The notes beneath the pieces were generated by a model. The model was given only the letters and a program-made list of their open reading frames with translations. It was not told the DNA's origin and ran no database searches. DNA of 22,003 nucleotides from Daldinia sp. FL1419 (taxonomy: Eukaryota > Ascomycota > Sordariomycetes > Xylariales > Hypoxylaceae). The stretch lies in the NCBI GenBank assembly GCA_025201765.1, contig MU623650.1:1-22003 (forward strand), read 5' to 3'. The translations under genes were made by a program, and so were the position numbers. This document shows, piece by piece, positions 10,611 to 21,112 of the stretch (the first letter of the stretch is position 1; every line of letters begins with the position of its first letter).

Positions 10611-11583
10611 AGCTTTAGACTACATGCCTAGAGATGACTAGATCTATATATAGTAGCCTCTTTCACTTGGATATCCTCAGGATAATCAGGCAGAGAATAT
10701 GAGATAATAAATAGCAAATCTCTTAGCTTAATACAAAGAAGTTAACAATTAATTTATTCCTTGCCCAACGCACATTTGGAACTCCATATGAGAAAAGGCT
10801 CGTCAGCTATTCTTACCAATACTACCTGCCATGTCTAGCTGAGGTCAACGTAATACACAGAAGTTTTCGTAATTTCATTGGTATTTATTTTTAACAACTC
10901 TCTTAGTGATAATACAGAGGTTATTAATAAGTAACGGGTTAGAAAAAGCGAAATAAAAAGGGGCTGGAATTGGAGGAACACGGCAGAGCCTCATGTGCCT
11001 ATGTAAAAATGCTCCTAAGACTTGCCTACGGATTATTATATGCGGACTTCGGTGTTGGAATTCGAAGAATTATAGTCTGAGACTTGATTTACAAACAAGA
11101 ATTTTTGATAATAATATACTACCGCATATGGGCATTGACTACTACCTACCTACTTAGTCTATTCACGAGGGTAACAGGCTTCGCTGCACGCCAAGCTCAG
11201 CCGCTGCATCTGGTAGTTTCTTATTTCTTGAAGAGGAAGCAAGATCCGTGCCCCTCTTTATGAAATACTATTTAATAATTCGCTTGTCCTCGTTCTTTTA
11301 CTAGCACTGCTACTGCAAGGTATGCAACTTATAAGATACCTCGCTTGAAGCTAGGGTCGAGATGCGGCTGTACTTTATTGATAACTGGTTTACTAGGATA
11401 GGAATCAAATCCCCGGATGACAGCCACCAGGCGGTAAGGCATCCACAAAAATGAGATTTATTAGAGAGGCTGTCACCTACTTCTCACACAAATATTTTCG
11501 TTCGCATAGAAACATTCCGATCGCTTGACGTTAGCAACTTCTCTGGGACCGAAGGGCTACGCTTCCTTACCACTGCCCTCAAG
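10611..11583. other. Intergenic region between transporter and ankyrin-CorA genes
   Basis: About 970 bp with no supported gene. It is moderately AT-rich, with one AATAAA near its start. It should contain the 3' UTR of the upstream gene and the promoter of the downstream one. I see no distinct TATA box or operator-like repeat. Confidence 0.6.
10706..10711 (+). terminator. Possible polyadenylation signal of the PTR2-family gene
   Basis: AATAAA about 95 nt after the stop codon. Fungal signals are loosely conserved, so this is only a candidate. Confidence 0.35.
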
Positions 11584-14500
11584 ATGGGACTCTTAAAACG
11601 CACATCATACTGGAAGCCTAGTTCTTGGCAGCCAACATCTCCGAAAGTATTGGCCGAGAACAATATTTGGTATGCTGCTACACATGGCGAAGACGGTGGG
11701 GTTGAAGCAGCTTTAAAACACTGGATCAACCAAGTAGATGAAGATGATGAAGCTTCGCTAGTAAATATTTTTAGGTACGTCAAAGAAGAGGATATTCAAG
11801 GCCTTGGGGCACAGATCGGGGATATCATAGTAGGGGATGGTTATTCTCTTCTATCTATCGCCATCTACAGAAACTTGGTCAGCGACGTCAAATATCTGGT
11901 TAGACAACCCTCTATCGCCTTAGACGAGCCGAGCGGTAGCGAAGGCCTAGCACCGCTTCACATAGCTGTCATCAAAGAACGTTTCGATATCGTCAAGGAA
12001 CTCCTCCGCAACCGGTCTATAGCACCGCTACAACTTGTTAATACCCGTGACCTCAATGGGAGGACGGCATTACACCACGCAGCCGTGAAGTGTAGCAGGG
12101 ACGAAGGAGAGCCCACGAACCCGACAGGTATGAGTAAGAAGCACGAAACCATCTCGCTACTTTTAAAATATGGAGCGAATATCGACGCACAAAACCGTAG
12201 TTTCCATACACCACTTCATTTGCGAATCCTCCAGAGTGCCAACGGAGATATATTGGCGTTTACTAAGTTTCTTCTACTAAATGGGGCGGAAGTGAACACA
12301 AAGGATGAGCATGGTTAGATTATCAATACTTTAATACTGCCCTGAGGAAGCTAATAGATATCCATAGGCGAATCGCCTCTGCACAGCGCATGTAGATATG
12401 GCCATCGCGAGCTCATTCAGTTGTTGATCGATTGGGGGGCAGATATGGATTGTCGCAACCTAGACTGGAAAACACCCCAAGATGTGTTCTTGAGCAGAGA
12501 TCGTGTATCCGAAAATGATCGTAGCTTTGCTCTTGATGTATTCTCCGGACTAAAGAAGCCAGCTATGATGCGCCAAAGGGTTGGGAATCTTCCTCATGGT
12601 CCTATAGAGTACCATAATGAGATAAGAAGTATATGTGCCGAATTTCCTGTCTACTTCCGTTACCAATGGCCTGGATTGTGGCCTAAGCCAGACGGAAACG
12701 CTTCTATGTCATGGATTCGGAGCGACATGAAAGTCTCTCATGTCCTTTATCCAGAACCCAAGGAAGACGTTGGGATGCTCGAGCCTGTACGCGGCGGTAA
12801 GGGGTTCCTTATTGACTGCGAGAGAAAGTTTAAACTAAAGGCATGGGCCTGTTGGGAAGAAGAGAACGGAAACAACCTAGATGCTGGACAAAAGGCCATC
12901 GAAGACGCAGGCGAAGCAGATACGACTAGGGGTACACGGTCGGAAAACTCAAACCCAACACAAAAGAGGAGAGACATTGAAGATGACGTAGGGAGGAATG
13001 CATGGAGGTGGATTAATTTTCCATCTAATAATGTGAGCAAAGATGTACTTGCCAGTGTCAGCAATCTCGGACTAATATACGTATTAGATGTCGTGGATCA
13101 AGGTAGAAAAGGCCGTCTTATGATGCGTATCAACCCCCTATGTTATTTTAACTAACGTTGAGAAGGACTTTATAATACACAACGCAAGGTATAGTGAAGA
13201 GCAACAGCTAGGAGAGCGAGTATGGCGTTTCTTCGAAGAGAATATTCGCATCCATGAAACGGATAGTTTATACTCTCGTGTTAGGATTCCCCATGCAAAG
13301 GAAAGTTAATTCTAATAGCGACGCTAGAGCCGTGATATATTGAGAACTCCAAGAGTAATGCTCATTCTAACACATCTTTTAGGCTAGCCAAGACCGTTAT
13401 AAGAGTGAAAAGACGTCGCAGAGGAAAAGGGAAACCCCGAAGACAAGTAATCAGCCATGAAGTCCATTTCAACGACAGTGTGGTATTAATATTGGCTTAG
13501 AGACAGAGCCATCCGCCGCGGAGCAAGATGTGCAATCAGGAGGTTCAAATGGCACGGACGCCAACGTCTCTCAACTCCCTTCTACGGGTACACCCCTAAT
13601 AAATACCGCTGATAAAGGAAAAGATAATAAGGAGGTAGAACCTCGCATAAACCAGTCATGGAAAAACACGGATTCTTTTATACCTGGCAAAATGCTATCC
13701 CTAGTGGTGAGTTACCTATACAAGTTATATGCGACTCACGCGAACGTCTTTTGGTATCGGGTCGCTTATGTGAGGAACCATAGGTACCTTTCTTAGATAT
13801 TGAGACAGAAGATCAAGTCCAGTCAGGCCTCGAAGGCCTTGAAACGCAATGCCAGAGAGTCAAGAAACTCAATGAGGCGTACTCACCTTTCACAGGTATG
13901 CACGGGGTTCAGCACTCTCAAACACTAGACCAGATCTACTACAACACTGAGAGCGATGAAGCCAATTTGCACACGGAGAAGGAACAAGTAATATACAGAT
14001 GGTCCAAGAAAAGAAACGCGGAAAAGAAGCAATTCCAAGAGCGCCGGGAGCACCAGCAGCAGCAACCGCAGCAACTCAACCAAGAGCCAACCAAAGAGCA
14101 AAGGGGTGTCACTACTCCACCCGGAGAATCAAACAGTAGTGATAAAGTTGATTATCTAGAAAAGCCATTGGAAGTACTTTATAAGGTATGGCAAAGGTTG
14201 TGGGACCATTTAAGGCGACCACCACAACAACAGCAGCAGCAGCAGCAGCAGCTAAACCCGGCGGTGATAATATATCCAAAACAGCAAGATACAGACCCCA
14301 TAAAACTAAGGAGGCACGGTGGTAGGAGAGCTACCAGTGCTAAAGCTACACGTATCCGCGAGGATTCTTCTCCAAAGTGGCTAATGTGCCGTCAATTATG
14401 GCTGTGGAAACTCGACGATAGTAAGTAGAAGGATTGTGCGTAGGTAGATATAAATTTTTATATGAACTAACAGTTAATCCTAACATAAAAGATACTATTA

Positions 14501-15670
14501 TCACCGCGATACCCTCCCGAGCAAACGGAATGACGGCCGATACTCTTCTCGAGACAATACGCCAGGGCAACCTAGACATCCTGATGACTCCGAACGACCT
14601 CATCAAGCGCATATTATACGAGACTGTCACATTTCTCAACGAGTTTAAGTGGGCGGGACTTGGCAACCATATCTTGGATATTTTCGAGGACGAAATTGCG
14701 ACCGAGGCAAGTCTCCCAATCTGGCCCCTTAAACGTGTAGAACTGGACTAACCGACCTTATAGACGAACCAGGAGGCGGGATTTTTCAAGGACTTTAGCA
14801 GCGGCAATTGGAGTCCGAAAAGCGTTAACGCATTCATACAGAAAGCCGCTCACTGCACCTATCGTGTTAGGGACATCCGGGATGAGCTCCGCCTGTTACG
14901 ACAGGTCTTTGAGATGCAAGCCAAAGTAGTTAGGGATTTCGCTGCGATATTCTGGCCTAGCGATGGCGCCGCGAATCAGAAACAGGGAAATGCCGCATCG
15001 AGGGATTTACGAGAGAGCTTCATCCGCGATTGCGGCCTCCAGTCTCTGATCCAGCGAGTCAGGCGAATGGAAAGCGATGCGTCAACTACGCTCGAGGGGG
15101 TAGGTGTATTAGCGAGGGATCCAAATCCTCCCCTATTTTGCCATCCCATACTTTCCCTGCGCCGTGATATTTATCGTCTTACTAACCAGGATATCTAGTT
15201 GAGTACCATCATCCAAGCTATGCAAGCCCAGGCATCGCTCAAGGAAGCCGAACAATCGCGATTCTTGAATCTCATGATTCTGCCATTCACAATTATAACT
15301 GTGATATTTGTGAGTTTGAATCTTCCGTCTTTCGTTGCGACCACCTAGCTAGTAACGTTGCTAATACGTGTATCGGATAAATAGACTCCTCTCTCTTTCC
15401 TCACGAGTCTCTTTGCAGTGAATACTTTGGGTTTCCCGCATAACGATGAAGGAGAAGTGCGATTGCCCGCCTCGTGGTTTTCTTGGAGAATGGGTATGCT
15501 CTCACGAACTTCCGGTGTTCCATTAGTCTAACTGTCTCCCAGTCGTCGGCGAGGTGTCTTCTCTACTTCCCCTTGGGCTGTTGGTCCTGATGATTTATTT
15601 TTGGTACGGATCTGAGAGTGGTGAGTCTTTTACCCAATGTAGAGGGAATTTGACGCGTATCGGGAGCTAA
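11584..15670 (+). CDS. Ankyrin-repeat protein with C-terminal CorA-like membrane module, 12 exons
   Basis: Predicted about 1109 aa. Exons: 11584-12313, 12368-13032, 13088-13102, 13166-13279, 13383-13446, 13501-13706, 13784-14420, 14492-14706, 14764-15099, 15199-15309, 15385-15493, 15543-15670; the sum is 3330 nt, in frame. Ankyrin repeats span about residues 86-290 (APLHIAV, TALHHAA, TPLHLRI, SPLHSAC). The middle holds marks of fungal ankyrin-CorA proteins: FPSNN-MSWIK, LDQIYY, RQLWLWKLDDN-TIIT. A helical stretch (YRVRDIRDELRLLRQVFE) precedes two membrane segments (about 1016-1044 and 1073-1090). Such proteins resemble CorA divalent-cation channels, but the canonical GMN signature is absent (SLFAVN instead). 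A poly-Gln tract lies in exon 7. The start ATG is the first in frame. Exons 4-5 (13166-13446) are the weakest; the other joins rest on good splice signals and motif continuity. Transport function is not shown. Confidence 0.8.
12314..12367 (+). other. Intron 1 of the ankyrin-CorA gene
   Basis: 54-nt intron with donor GTTAGA, branch GCTAAT and acceptor CCATAG, phase 1. It joins DEHG to ESPLHSACRYGH and so rebuilds an ankyrin repeat. Confidence 0.85.
13033..13165 (+). other. Two introns flanking a 15-nt microexon
   Basis: Introns 13033-13087 (GTGAGC, branch GACTAAT, ATTAG) and 13103-13165 (GTAGAA, branch ACTAAC, AAG) flank the exon 13088-13102, which encodes MSWIK. The join FPSNN-MSWIK-DFII matches what I recall of fungal ankyrin-CorA proteins (NNMSWVKDL). 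Both introns are phase 0. A GAG acceptor three bases earlier would add one Lys. Confidence 0.65.
13280..13500 (+). other. Uncertain splice region: introns 4 and 5 and a short exon
   Basis: The model uses intron 13280-13382 (donor GTTAGG, branch TCTAAC, acceptor TTTTAG), exon 13383-13446 (ASQDRYKSEKTSQ...), and intron 13447-13500 (donor GTAATC, acceptor GGCTTAG). Both donors are weak but phases agree with the flanking exons. An alternative in which exon 4 continues through RIPHAKE before splicing fails on phase or stop codons with the acceptors I could find. It stays open if a further small exon was missed. Confidence 0.45.
13707..13783 (+). other. Intron 6 of the ankyrin-CorA gene
   Basis: 77-nt intron with donor GTGAGT and acceptor CCATAG, phase 0. 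It joins MLSLV to VPFLDIE. No classic CTAAC branch is visible; GACTCAC is the nearest candidate. Confidence 0.7.
14231..14251 (+). repeat. Coding CAG repeat (poly-Gln)
   Basis: Seven CAG codons preceded by two CAA encode nine glutamines within exon 7 of the ankyrin-CorA gene. A second Gln-rich patch (EHQQQQPQQ) lies upstream near 14050-14080. Such tracts vary in length between strains. Confidence 0.9.
14421..14491 (+). other. Intron 7 of the ankyrin-CorA gene
   Basis: 71-nt intron with donor GTAAGT, branch CCTAAC and acceptor AAAAG, phase 1. It joins LWKLDD-N-TIITAIPSR, a conserved stretch of this family, so the AAG acceptor is well supported. Confidence 0.8.
14707..14763 (+). other. GC-AG intron 8 of the ankyrin-CorA gene
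   Basis: The donor is GCAAGT after GAG, the branch GACTAAC and the acceptor TTATAG; length 57 nt, phase 0. Splicing joins DEIATE to TNQEAGFF and avoids the TAA at 14749-14751. The other five donor bases match consensus strongly, as is usual for genuine GC-AG introns. Confidence 0.8.
15100..15542 (+). other. Introns 9-11 within the CorA-like membrane module
   Basis: Introns 15100-15198 (GTAGGT, TACTAAC, ATCTAG), 15310-15384 (GTGAGT, GCTAAT, AATAG) and 15494-15542 (GTATGC, TCTAAC, CCCAG). The exons between them encode LSTIIQAMQ..., the first membrane helix split as TVIF|TPLSFLTSLFAVN, and WFSWRM|VVGE leading into the second helix. All phases agree. Confidence 0.85.
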
Positions 15671-16093
15671 AGACAAATAGAGAGTATCTCTAAACAAGCT
15701 ACGCGACGACGTCCTAGGATACGAAAAGTAGGGAATCAGGAGCAGCGGCAACGAGCTGATGTTTAATGCAAACACCCGGCATAAATTGTGATCTTAACCC
15801 TCCCCTGAAGCTTCCAGGTGGTTGAAATCTATGCAGTAAATCATCATCAGAACCGTTGACGTGACCGGTAGGACTTTGACGCGTCCCATGGTGTAGAACG
15901 AAACCCATTTAGAACATGTCGGGGCCTCCCGGGGCCGTAGATTCTTATACACTATAAGACTAATATATCGGAAATGATTGGGACATGAATACCTATGGGC
16001 AGGTCTATTTGTAACTGTTGCATTCATTTTCTTCTCCGGGCTGATCGTTAGGCTAGGCTTGGTATGATATAAGTTACCTAGGTATTATACGAT

Positions 16094-16115
16094 GGGATTG
16101 GCCGGCGCCAATCCC
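16094..16115. repeat. Perfect inverted repeat, 9-bp arms
   Basis: GGGATTGGC, a 4-nt spacer CGGC, then GCCAATCCC. The arms contain ATTGG/CCAAT pentamers in opposite orientation, the core bound by CCAAT-binding (Hap) complexes in fungi. A regulatory role is only a possibility. Confidence 0.8.
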
Positions 16116-17719
16116 TGGATGGGTTTTTGGGTGACCTCATTGGCAATAAAAGCGACCAGATGACGACCTTATCGGCCTTGTTTTTAACCGTGATAGGTGA
16201 CAAGATTCCCAAAATCGGTTTCAAGCACTATGGAGGGTAGCGAACAGGCCAATCAATTGCATGCTGTTATACGATGCATGGTGATGATGCAGTTCTTTGA
16301 CGATAGTATTGTAATGTAGGCCTTGATGTTACAAATTGCCGCCTTGGGAGCGAAACGCCGCCGAGTGTCACACATCGAATGTTTTCTTTTTCTTTTTCTT
16401 CAATTCCAAGCCACTTGACCATTAATCTAAAACATCGTAATAGTTGCCGTGGTTGTCTTTGTCATTCGACGGGGACCGTTAAAAAGAGACATAGAGAAGT
16501 AAGGTGTTACTGTAAAACACGTTGGCTTTTGTGGCCGCACAAATCAAGCTTCTATTAACGTATCGATAATTAATCGATCATTTTCTCAGCGTTTATCCGC
16601 TTTAGCTGCTTCGTTGACATCACTTAGTTGCATCCTCTTAGCGCGGAGACGCGATGCAACTCTCTTTATGTATGCAGGGTTTTTTCTAATGTGGAATTCC
16701 TCAAAATGCTCAAGATCGGCGTCGGTCGAGATCTTATTCGAACCCGGAACTTAGATCGAGTGTCAGCACAATCCCATTTTCTTGAATTAATTCGCATGGG
16801 TTGGTTAGCCAAGACCGTCCCGGGTGCCTCGGATACCGGACAAACCTCTTCGAGAATGATGAATGTTTAAGAAACATCTTTACGCTGCTGACTATACCTA
16901 TAAATATCGTATGTTCAACATGTTATTTTATACTCATCTCTTACAGACGAGACTTGAAATAAATACTTCAGGTTAGTAACTTCAAGTTAGTAGGTGCTTT
17001 TTATATTTACCCAGGTACCTAGCTATTTCCCTTATACCTATGGATAATTGAAGTAACATTTTATATAGGTAGGTAGTTGGCTGTGTTGAATAAGGTAGGT
17101 TAGAGAAGTCAACGTGGGGTTCTAGGTTAGATAACTTGTGAAAATGGGTCGGGGTTCCGGTGCCATCCAAATGCAAAACCCTGATAGGTCTCGGCAGTAG
17201 CCATACCCCGACCCGACGCTCAATCTTTGTTTGTCTCTTTTGGATACACAGGCTGGCTGAGCCCCGGAGTCTACGTACCCCGTGTTTTTAGTTCCAATAT
17301 TTAATTGATTATACGTAGTAGTTAGGTTTGTTAGGTACTGGTTTGCCTTGGCTGTCTTGGTAAGGCAGGTATTTAACCTACCTACGCAATTACGTAGTAG
17401 GTGCTCTAGGCCTTGGAAATTCACCCAATACTTGTTACTTCGCCCGTTCGTCACTAAAAAGCACTAACAAGCACTGACCACATAGCATGTACTTTAACGC
17501 CTTTATGTATTTAACTAGGTACAAATACATCCAGGTACCTACTGCATACCTTATTTACAAGCAATACGTAACTGCTGGTCCCTGCAAAATACGTTGTCGT
17601 CCAGGCGATCAACAAACACTTGGGTGTGCTGAGATCGGACGGCAGGACAGCCCTTCCTAACATCTAGTTCGACCAACCTCAAAGTTAACCTATCTTGCTA
17701 GCTTGTCTAGGTAGTTATA

Positions 17720-17790
17720 TTGTTTTTTTACTTTTATGTTTTTTTTTCTTTTCCTCTTGCGCTTCCAGCCTCTTTCTTTTTTCCCCCATC
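17720..17790 (+). promoter_or_regulatory. Pyrimidine-rich stretch upstream of the NIPA-like gene
   Basis: Long T and CT runs about 0.7 kb before the ATG. CT-rich tracts are common in filamentous fungal promoters near transcription starts. At this distance the link to the gene is weak. Confidence 0.25.
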
Positions 17791-18497
17791 AAGAATAGAA
17801 CGTTTCTTCAAAGCCGCTTTTCGATTTTACTTAGCGATTACGACCCGAAAAAAGGTACCAAGCTTTCTTGTTCCTTGTTAGTCGTCGTTTCATGAACTAG
17901 GCCGGTCTAGCACCGCCTACGACCGCCTATATCCTAGTCGCTTTTACTTCTACCATAGTTCCGAGGTCGTCTCATATCGAAAACCCCCTACGAATTCGCA
18001 ACGTATCCGTTCTGTTACACGACTAACTCCTGCTCTCCTGTTCTACTGTTCTACCATTACGAACAACTTGCGTATTTCCGGTTTCCCTCTTATGAATTGA
18101 TCCTTTAAGCCTTTCCTGCTCTCTTGCAACCTCATACGAATCACCTTGCGCTGCCGCTTGAATCCCAGTTCAAGGCTCACCCAATTAGAGTTGAACTATC
18201 CCGTCAAACCTCGACTCTGGTCTGTAACTTGACTTTCGTACTGAGAGCGATACGGCGACGAAAACTGATAACTCTAAATCGCGTTCACGAGAGAATTTCC
18301 AGATTACTGCGGCGTTTTATCTATCACCTTATGCTTGAGGAATTCGAGTTGCGCGACGAGTATAAATCCATTTATATATACGGTTATCCTCTCTACGAAA
18401 ACTACATATTCTCCCATAATAAACAGACGATTTGGTAGGCTGTGGAATCCATCTAGAGTCCCAAGCGGCGATTTTCCGCCGTTCCCGCGGCTCTGAT

Positions 18498-20768
18498 ATG
18501 GACCAAACAGGGCAGCTTCTCGTCGCGGCCAACCAGATATACGCCAGAGCGAACGAGACGAACACCGACCCCGCGACAGAATCCCGGCCACCAGCCTACA
18601 AGGCTATCGGTATAGCGCTAGCCATTGCTTCTGGTTGCTTCATCGGAGTATCATTCGTGCTGAAGAAGGTTGGATTACTCAGAGCTAACGAGAAATACAA
18701 TGAAGTCGCTGGCGAGGGGTATGGCTATCTCAAGAACGCCTACTGGTGGGGTGGAATGACTTTAATGATCGTCGGCGAGCTTTGCAATTTCGCCGCCTAC
18801 GCCTTCACGGACGCCATCTTGGTAACATCCTTAGGAGCCTTATCGGTCGTTATTACCGCTATTTTATCAGCTATATTCTTAAAGGAGAGACTGAGCATGG
18901 TTGGTAAAGTCGCATGCTTTCTCTGCATAGTTGGATCAGTAATTATTGTCCTAAATGCCCCCTCGGAATCTTCTGTCGCGACCATCCAGGAGTTACAAAA
19001 GTTTGTTGTTACCCCGGGTTTTTTGAGTTACATCGGTGTCATCATTGTCGGCTCTGCTTTCGTCGCATTCTGGGTCGGGCCGCGGTATGGCAAGAAAAAT
19101 ATGTTTCCGTATATTTCGGTTTGTAGCTGGATCGGAGGATTGAGTGTCGTTGCGACCCAGGGTCTTGGTGCCGCCATTGTTGCGCAAGCTGGCGGCACCC
19201 CTCAGTTTAATCAGTGGTTTCTATACGTTGTTCTGGTCTTCGTTATAGCCACACTGCTGACAGAGATTATATATTTAAACGTGAGTCTATCGCCATTATC
19301 CGACGAGGACGTTCTAACTCTCTTATAGAAAGCACTTAACCTATATAATGCAGCTATGGTCACTCCAACTTATTACGTCTATTTTACAAGTACGACTATG
19401 ATTACTTCGGCGGTTCTCTTCCAAGGATTTAAAGGTACCGCGATGCAAATTGTCACTGTGGTTATGGGATTTCTTACCATTTGCGCTGGTGTCGTTTTAT
19501 TGCAACTGTCCAAGTCCGCCAAAGACGTGCCAGATTCCGCCGTTTTCGCCGGTGACTTGGATCAAATCCACACCATCGCTGAGCAAGAGCAACCAGAAAC
19601 TGAACCTAAAGCCGATGCTATCCGTGGAACTGCCGCCATTGTACGGCGCATTTCTTTCGCTCGACAAAAGATGGAAGAGGAAGAATTCCGACGACTTCGC
19701 GAAGAAAAGGAAATGGAGCGTCTCGCGCCGGTCAGCGAAGATGGCTCACAGTTATACGAATGGGATGGATTAAGGCGGAGAAGGACTACGTTTGGGAGCT
19801 ACAGGAGTCGTGCAACAACATCACCAAGCATTGTCACCACGCCGGCTCATCCGCCTTTGGGCAGATCAAGATTTTTTACTGAGGAAGAGTTGGCCGAAGA
19901 ACGTAGTCGCCAGATGTCGCCAGGTATGCTATCAAGCATAGCTGGTACTATTCGAAGCCGAGCAAGGAGTGTCTTGGTACCAGGACATCCCGAGTATCCC
20001 CAGGACGCTCACGATCCCAGAATCCAAAGTCCGATGCACCCGGTACAGCTGACGGATATTGCCGTTCCGGGTCAGAAATATCAAAACGAAGCCAGTCCAT
20101 ATGGTATTAGCCAAGGTCATATTTATGGTCTCCCGGATAGCTTACGGAAGACCGAATACGGCGGTGCCGTCAGCATAGCCTCTGGCAGCACCGGGCGTCA
20201 TATCCAATTTATGGAGGCGCCGAGGCCGAATACTAGTGTTTCTTCTCTGGCTCCGCCGACACCCCCACCTCATGGGGAGGTCCCTACAGCACGTCGGCAG
20301 TTCTCGTTCCAAAATGTGTTCCGTCGGCATCAAGCTGACAGTGCACAGGAGCAGGCGCTTCCGTCGCCGAGAAACACGTCGTCGCGCCACGGGATGGGAT
20401 CACGGGGCTACTCGGACCGACAAGTACAGACGAATAACGCGTCTGAGGAAGAAAGGTTGGGCCTTGTTAAAGGTGATTCGAACTCGCCGCCCGCCCTGCC
20501 TCGATATGACGATGATGATTACGACGACGGGGAAGAAAGCGAAGACGATGCATATTTGGATGATAAGAGAGTAGAACGATATGGTAGGGGTATAACAAAT
20601 AGCCCACCGAGAAGAAGCGACGACAGAGAAATCGAATATGACGATTACGAGTCAAGTCAAAGATGGAATAGGATTCGAAGGGACAGCGAAAATACGTCGT
20701 ATCGCCGTTCGCCGCAGCGTTCATCAAGGTATAATCCACCTCGAGGTGGAGATGACGCCTTCATCTGA
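18498..20768 (+). CDS. NIPA-like magnesium transporter (DUF803 family) with long C-terminal tail
   Basis: Predicted 740 aa from exons 18498-19280 and 19329-20768. NIPA proteins are multi-pass membrane proteins (about nine helices) linked to magnesium transport. The N-terminal half (about residues 35-320) is the membrane part, with typical stretches: GCFIGVSFVLKKVGL (47-61), YLKNAYWWGGM (77-87), GELCNFAAYAF (93-103), and YLNKALNLYNAAMVTPTYYV (259-278), which spans the splice junction. The remaining 420 residues look cytosolic and mostly disordered: a charged helix rich in Glu/Arg/Met (about 355-385), Pro/Ser/Arg-rich sequence and an acidic patch (DDDDYDDGEESEDD). The chosen ATG is the first in frame after an upstream stop. 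Family assignment is firm; ion specificity is inferred from the family. Confidence 0.92.
19281..19328 (+). other. Intron of the NIPA-like gene
   Basis: 48-nt intron with donor GTGAGT, branch TTCTAAC and acceptor TTATAG, phase 0. It joins IIYLN to KALNLYN, restoring a highly conserved family motif. Confidence 0.92.
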
Positions 20769-21082
20769 GGTTATGGTAAAAATATCATGAGTTATGAGTA
20801 ATGTTGCATCTATTCATTTTATTTACTACGAGACTACACCTCTACCTTTACGTCGTTGGCGGGTTGGTAGGAAAGAGGTGGCTCGAATCATTCGTCATGT
20901 TAGAAACACGCTTATTTTGGTTAGGAAAGAAATACCAGGGCAAGGCACGGTACGTTGCATAGGATTACGGTTGGTGATAGACATGTTTTTGCATCGAAAG
21001 CAGGAGTTATATTATATGTAAGACAAGAATTGTACTATAGTTATCCACCTAGGTATAGGAGTTACCTAGGTTAAGCGCCTAG

Positions 21083-21112
21083 ATAGGTAGGTAGGTAGGT
21101 AGGTGGGTGGGT
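21083..21112. repeat. TAGG microsatellite
   Basis: About five TAGG units passing into TGGG units. It is an extended form of the TAGGTAGG motif that recurs through the intergenic DNA here. Confidence 0.85.

Larger units (their letters stand above)
15671..18497. other. Gene-free intergenic region
   Basis: About 2.8 kb with no convincing gene. Short frames, for example 16628-16870 on the plus strand and several on the minus strand, have no recognisable motif or intron structure. The stretch contains many GTACCTAGG/TAGGTAGG-like motifs (16990-17560), a perfect hairpin at 16094-16115 and a pyrimidine-rich stretch near 17720-17790. The right half should carry the promoter and 5' UTR of the NIPA-like gene. 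Confidence 0.55.

Noticed and set aside
12747..13064. 105-codon minus-strand frame opposite the ankyrin-CorA gene
   Set aside because: Shadow frame; the plus strand carries conserved motifs.
16628..16870. 80-codon plus-strand reading frame in the intergenic region
   Set aside because: It starts at TTG, shows no recognisable motif and has no gene-like context.
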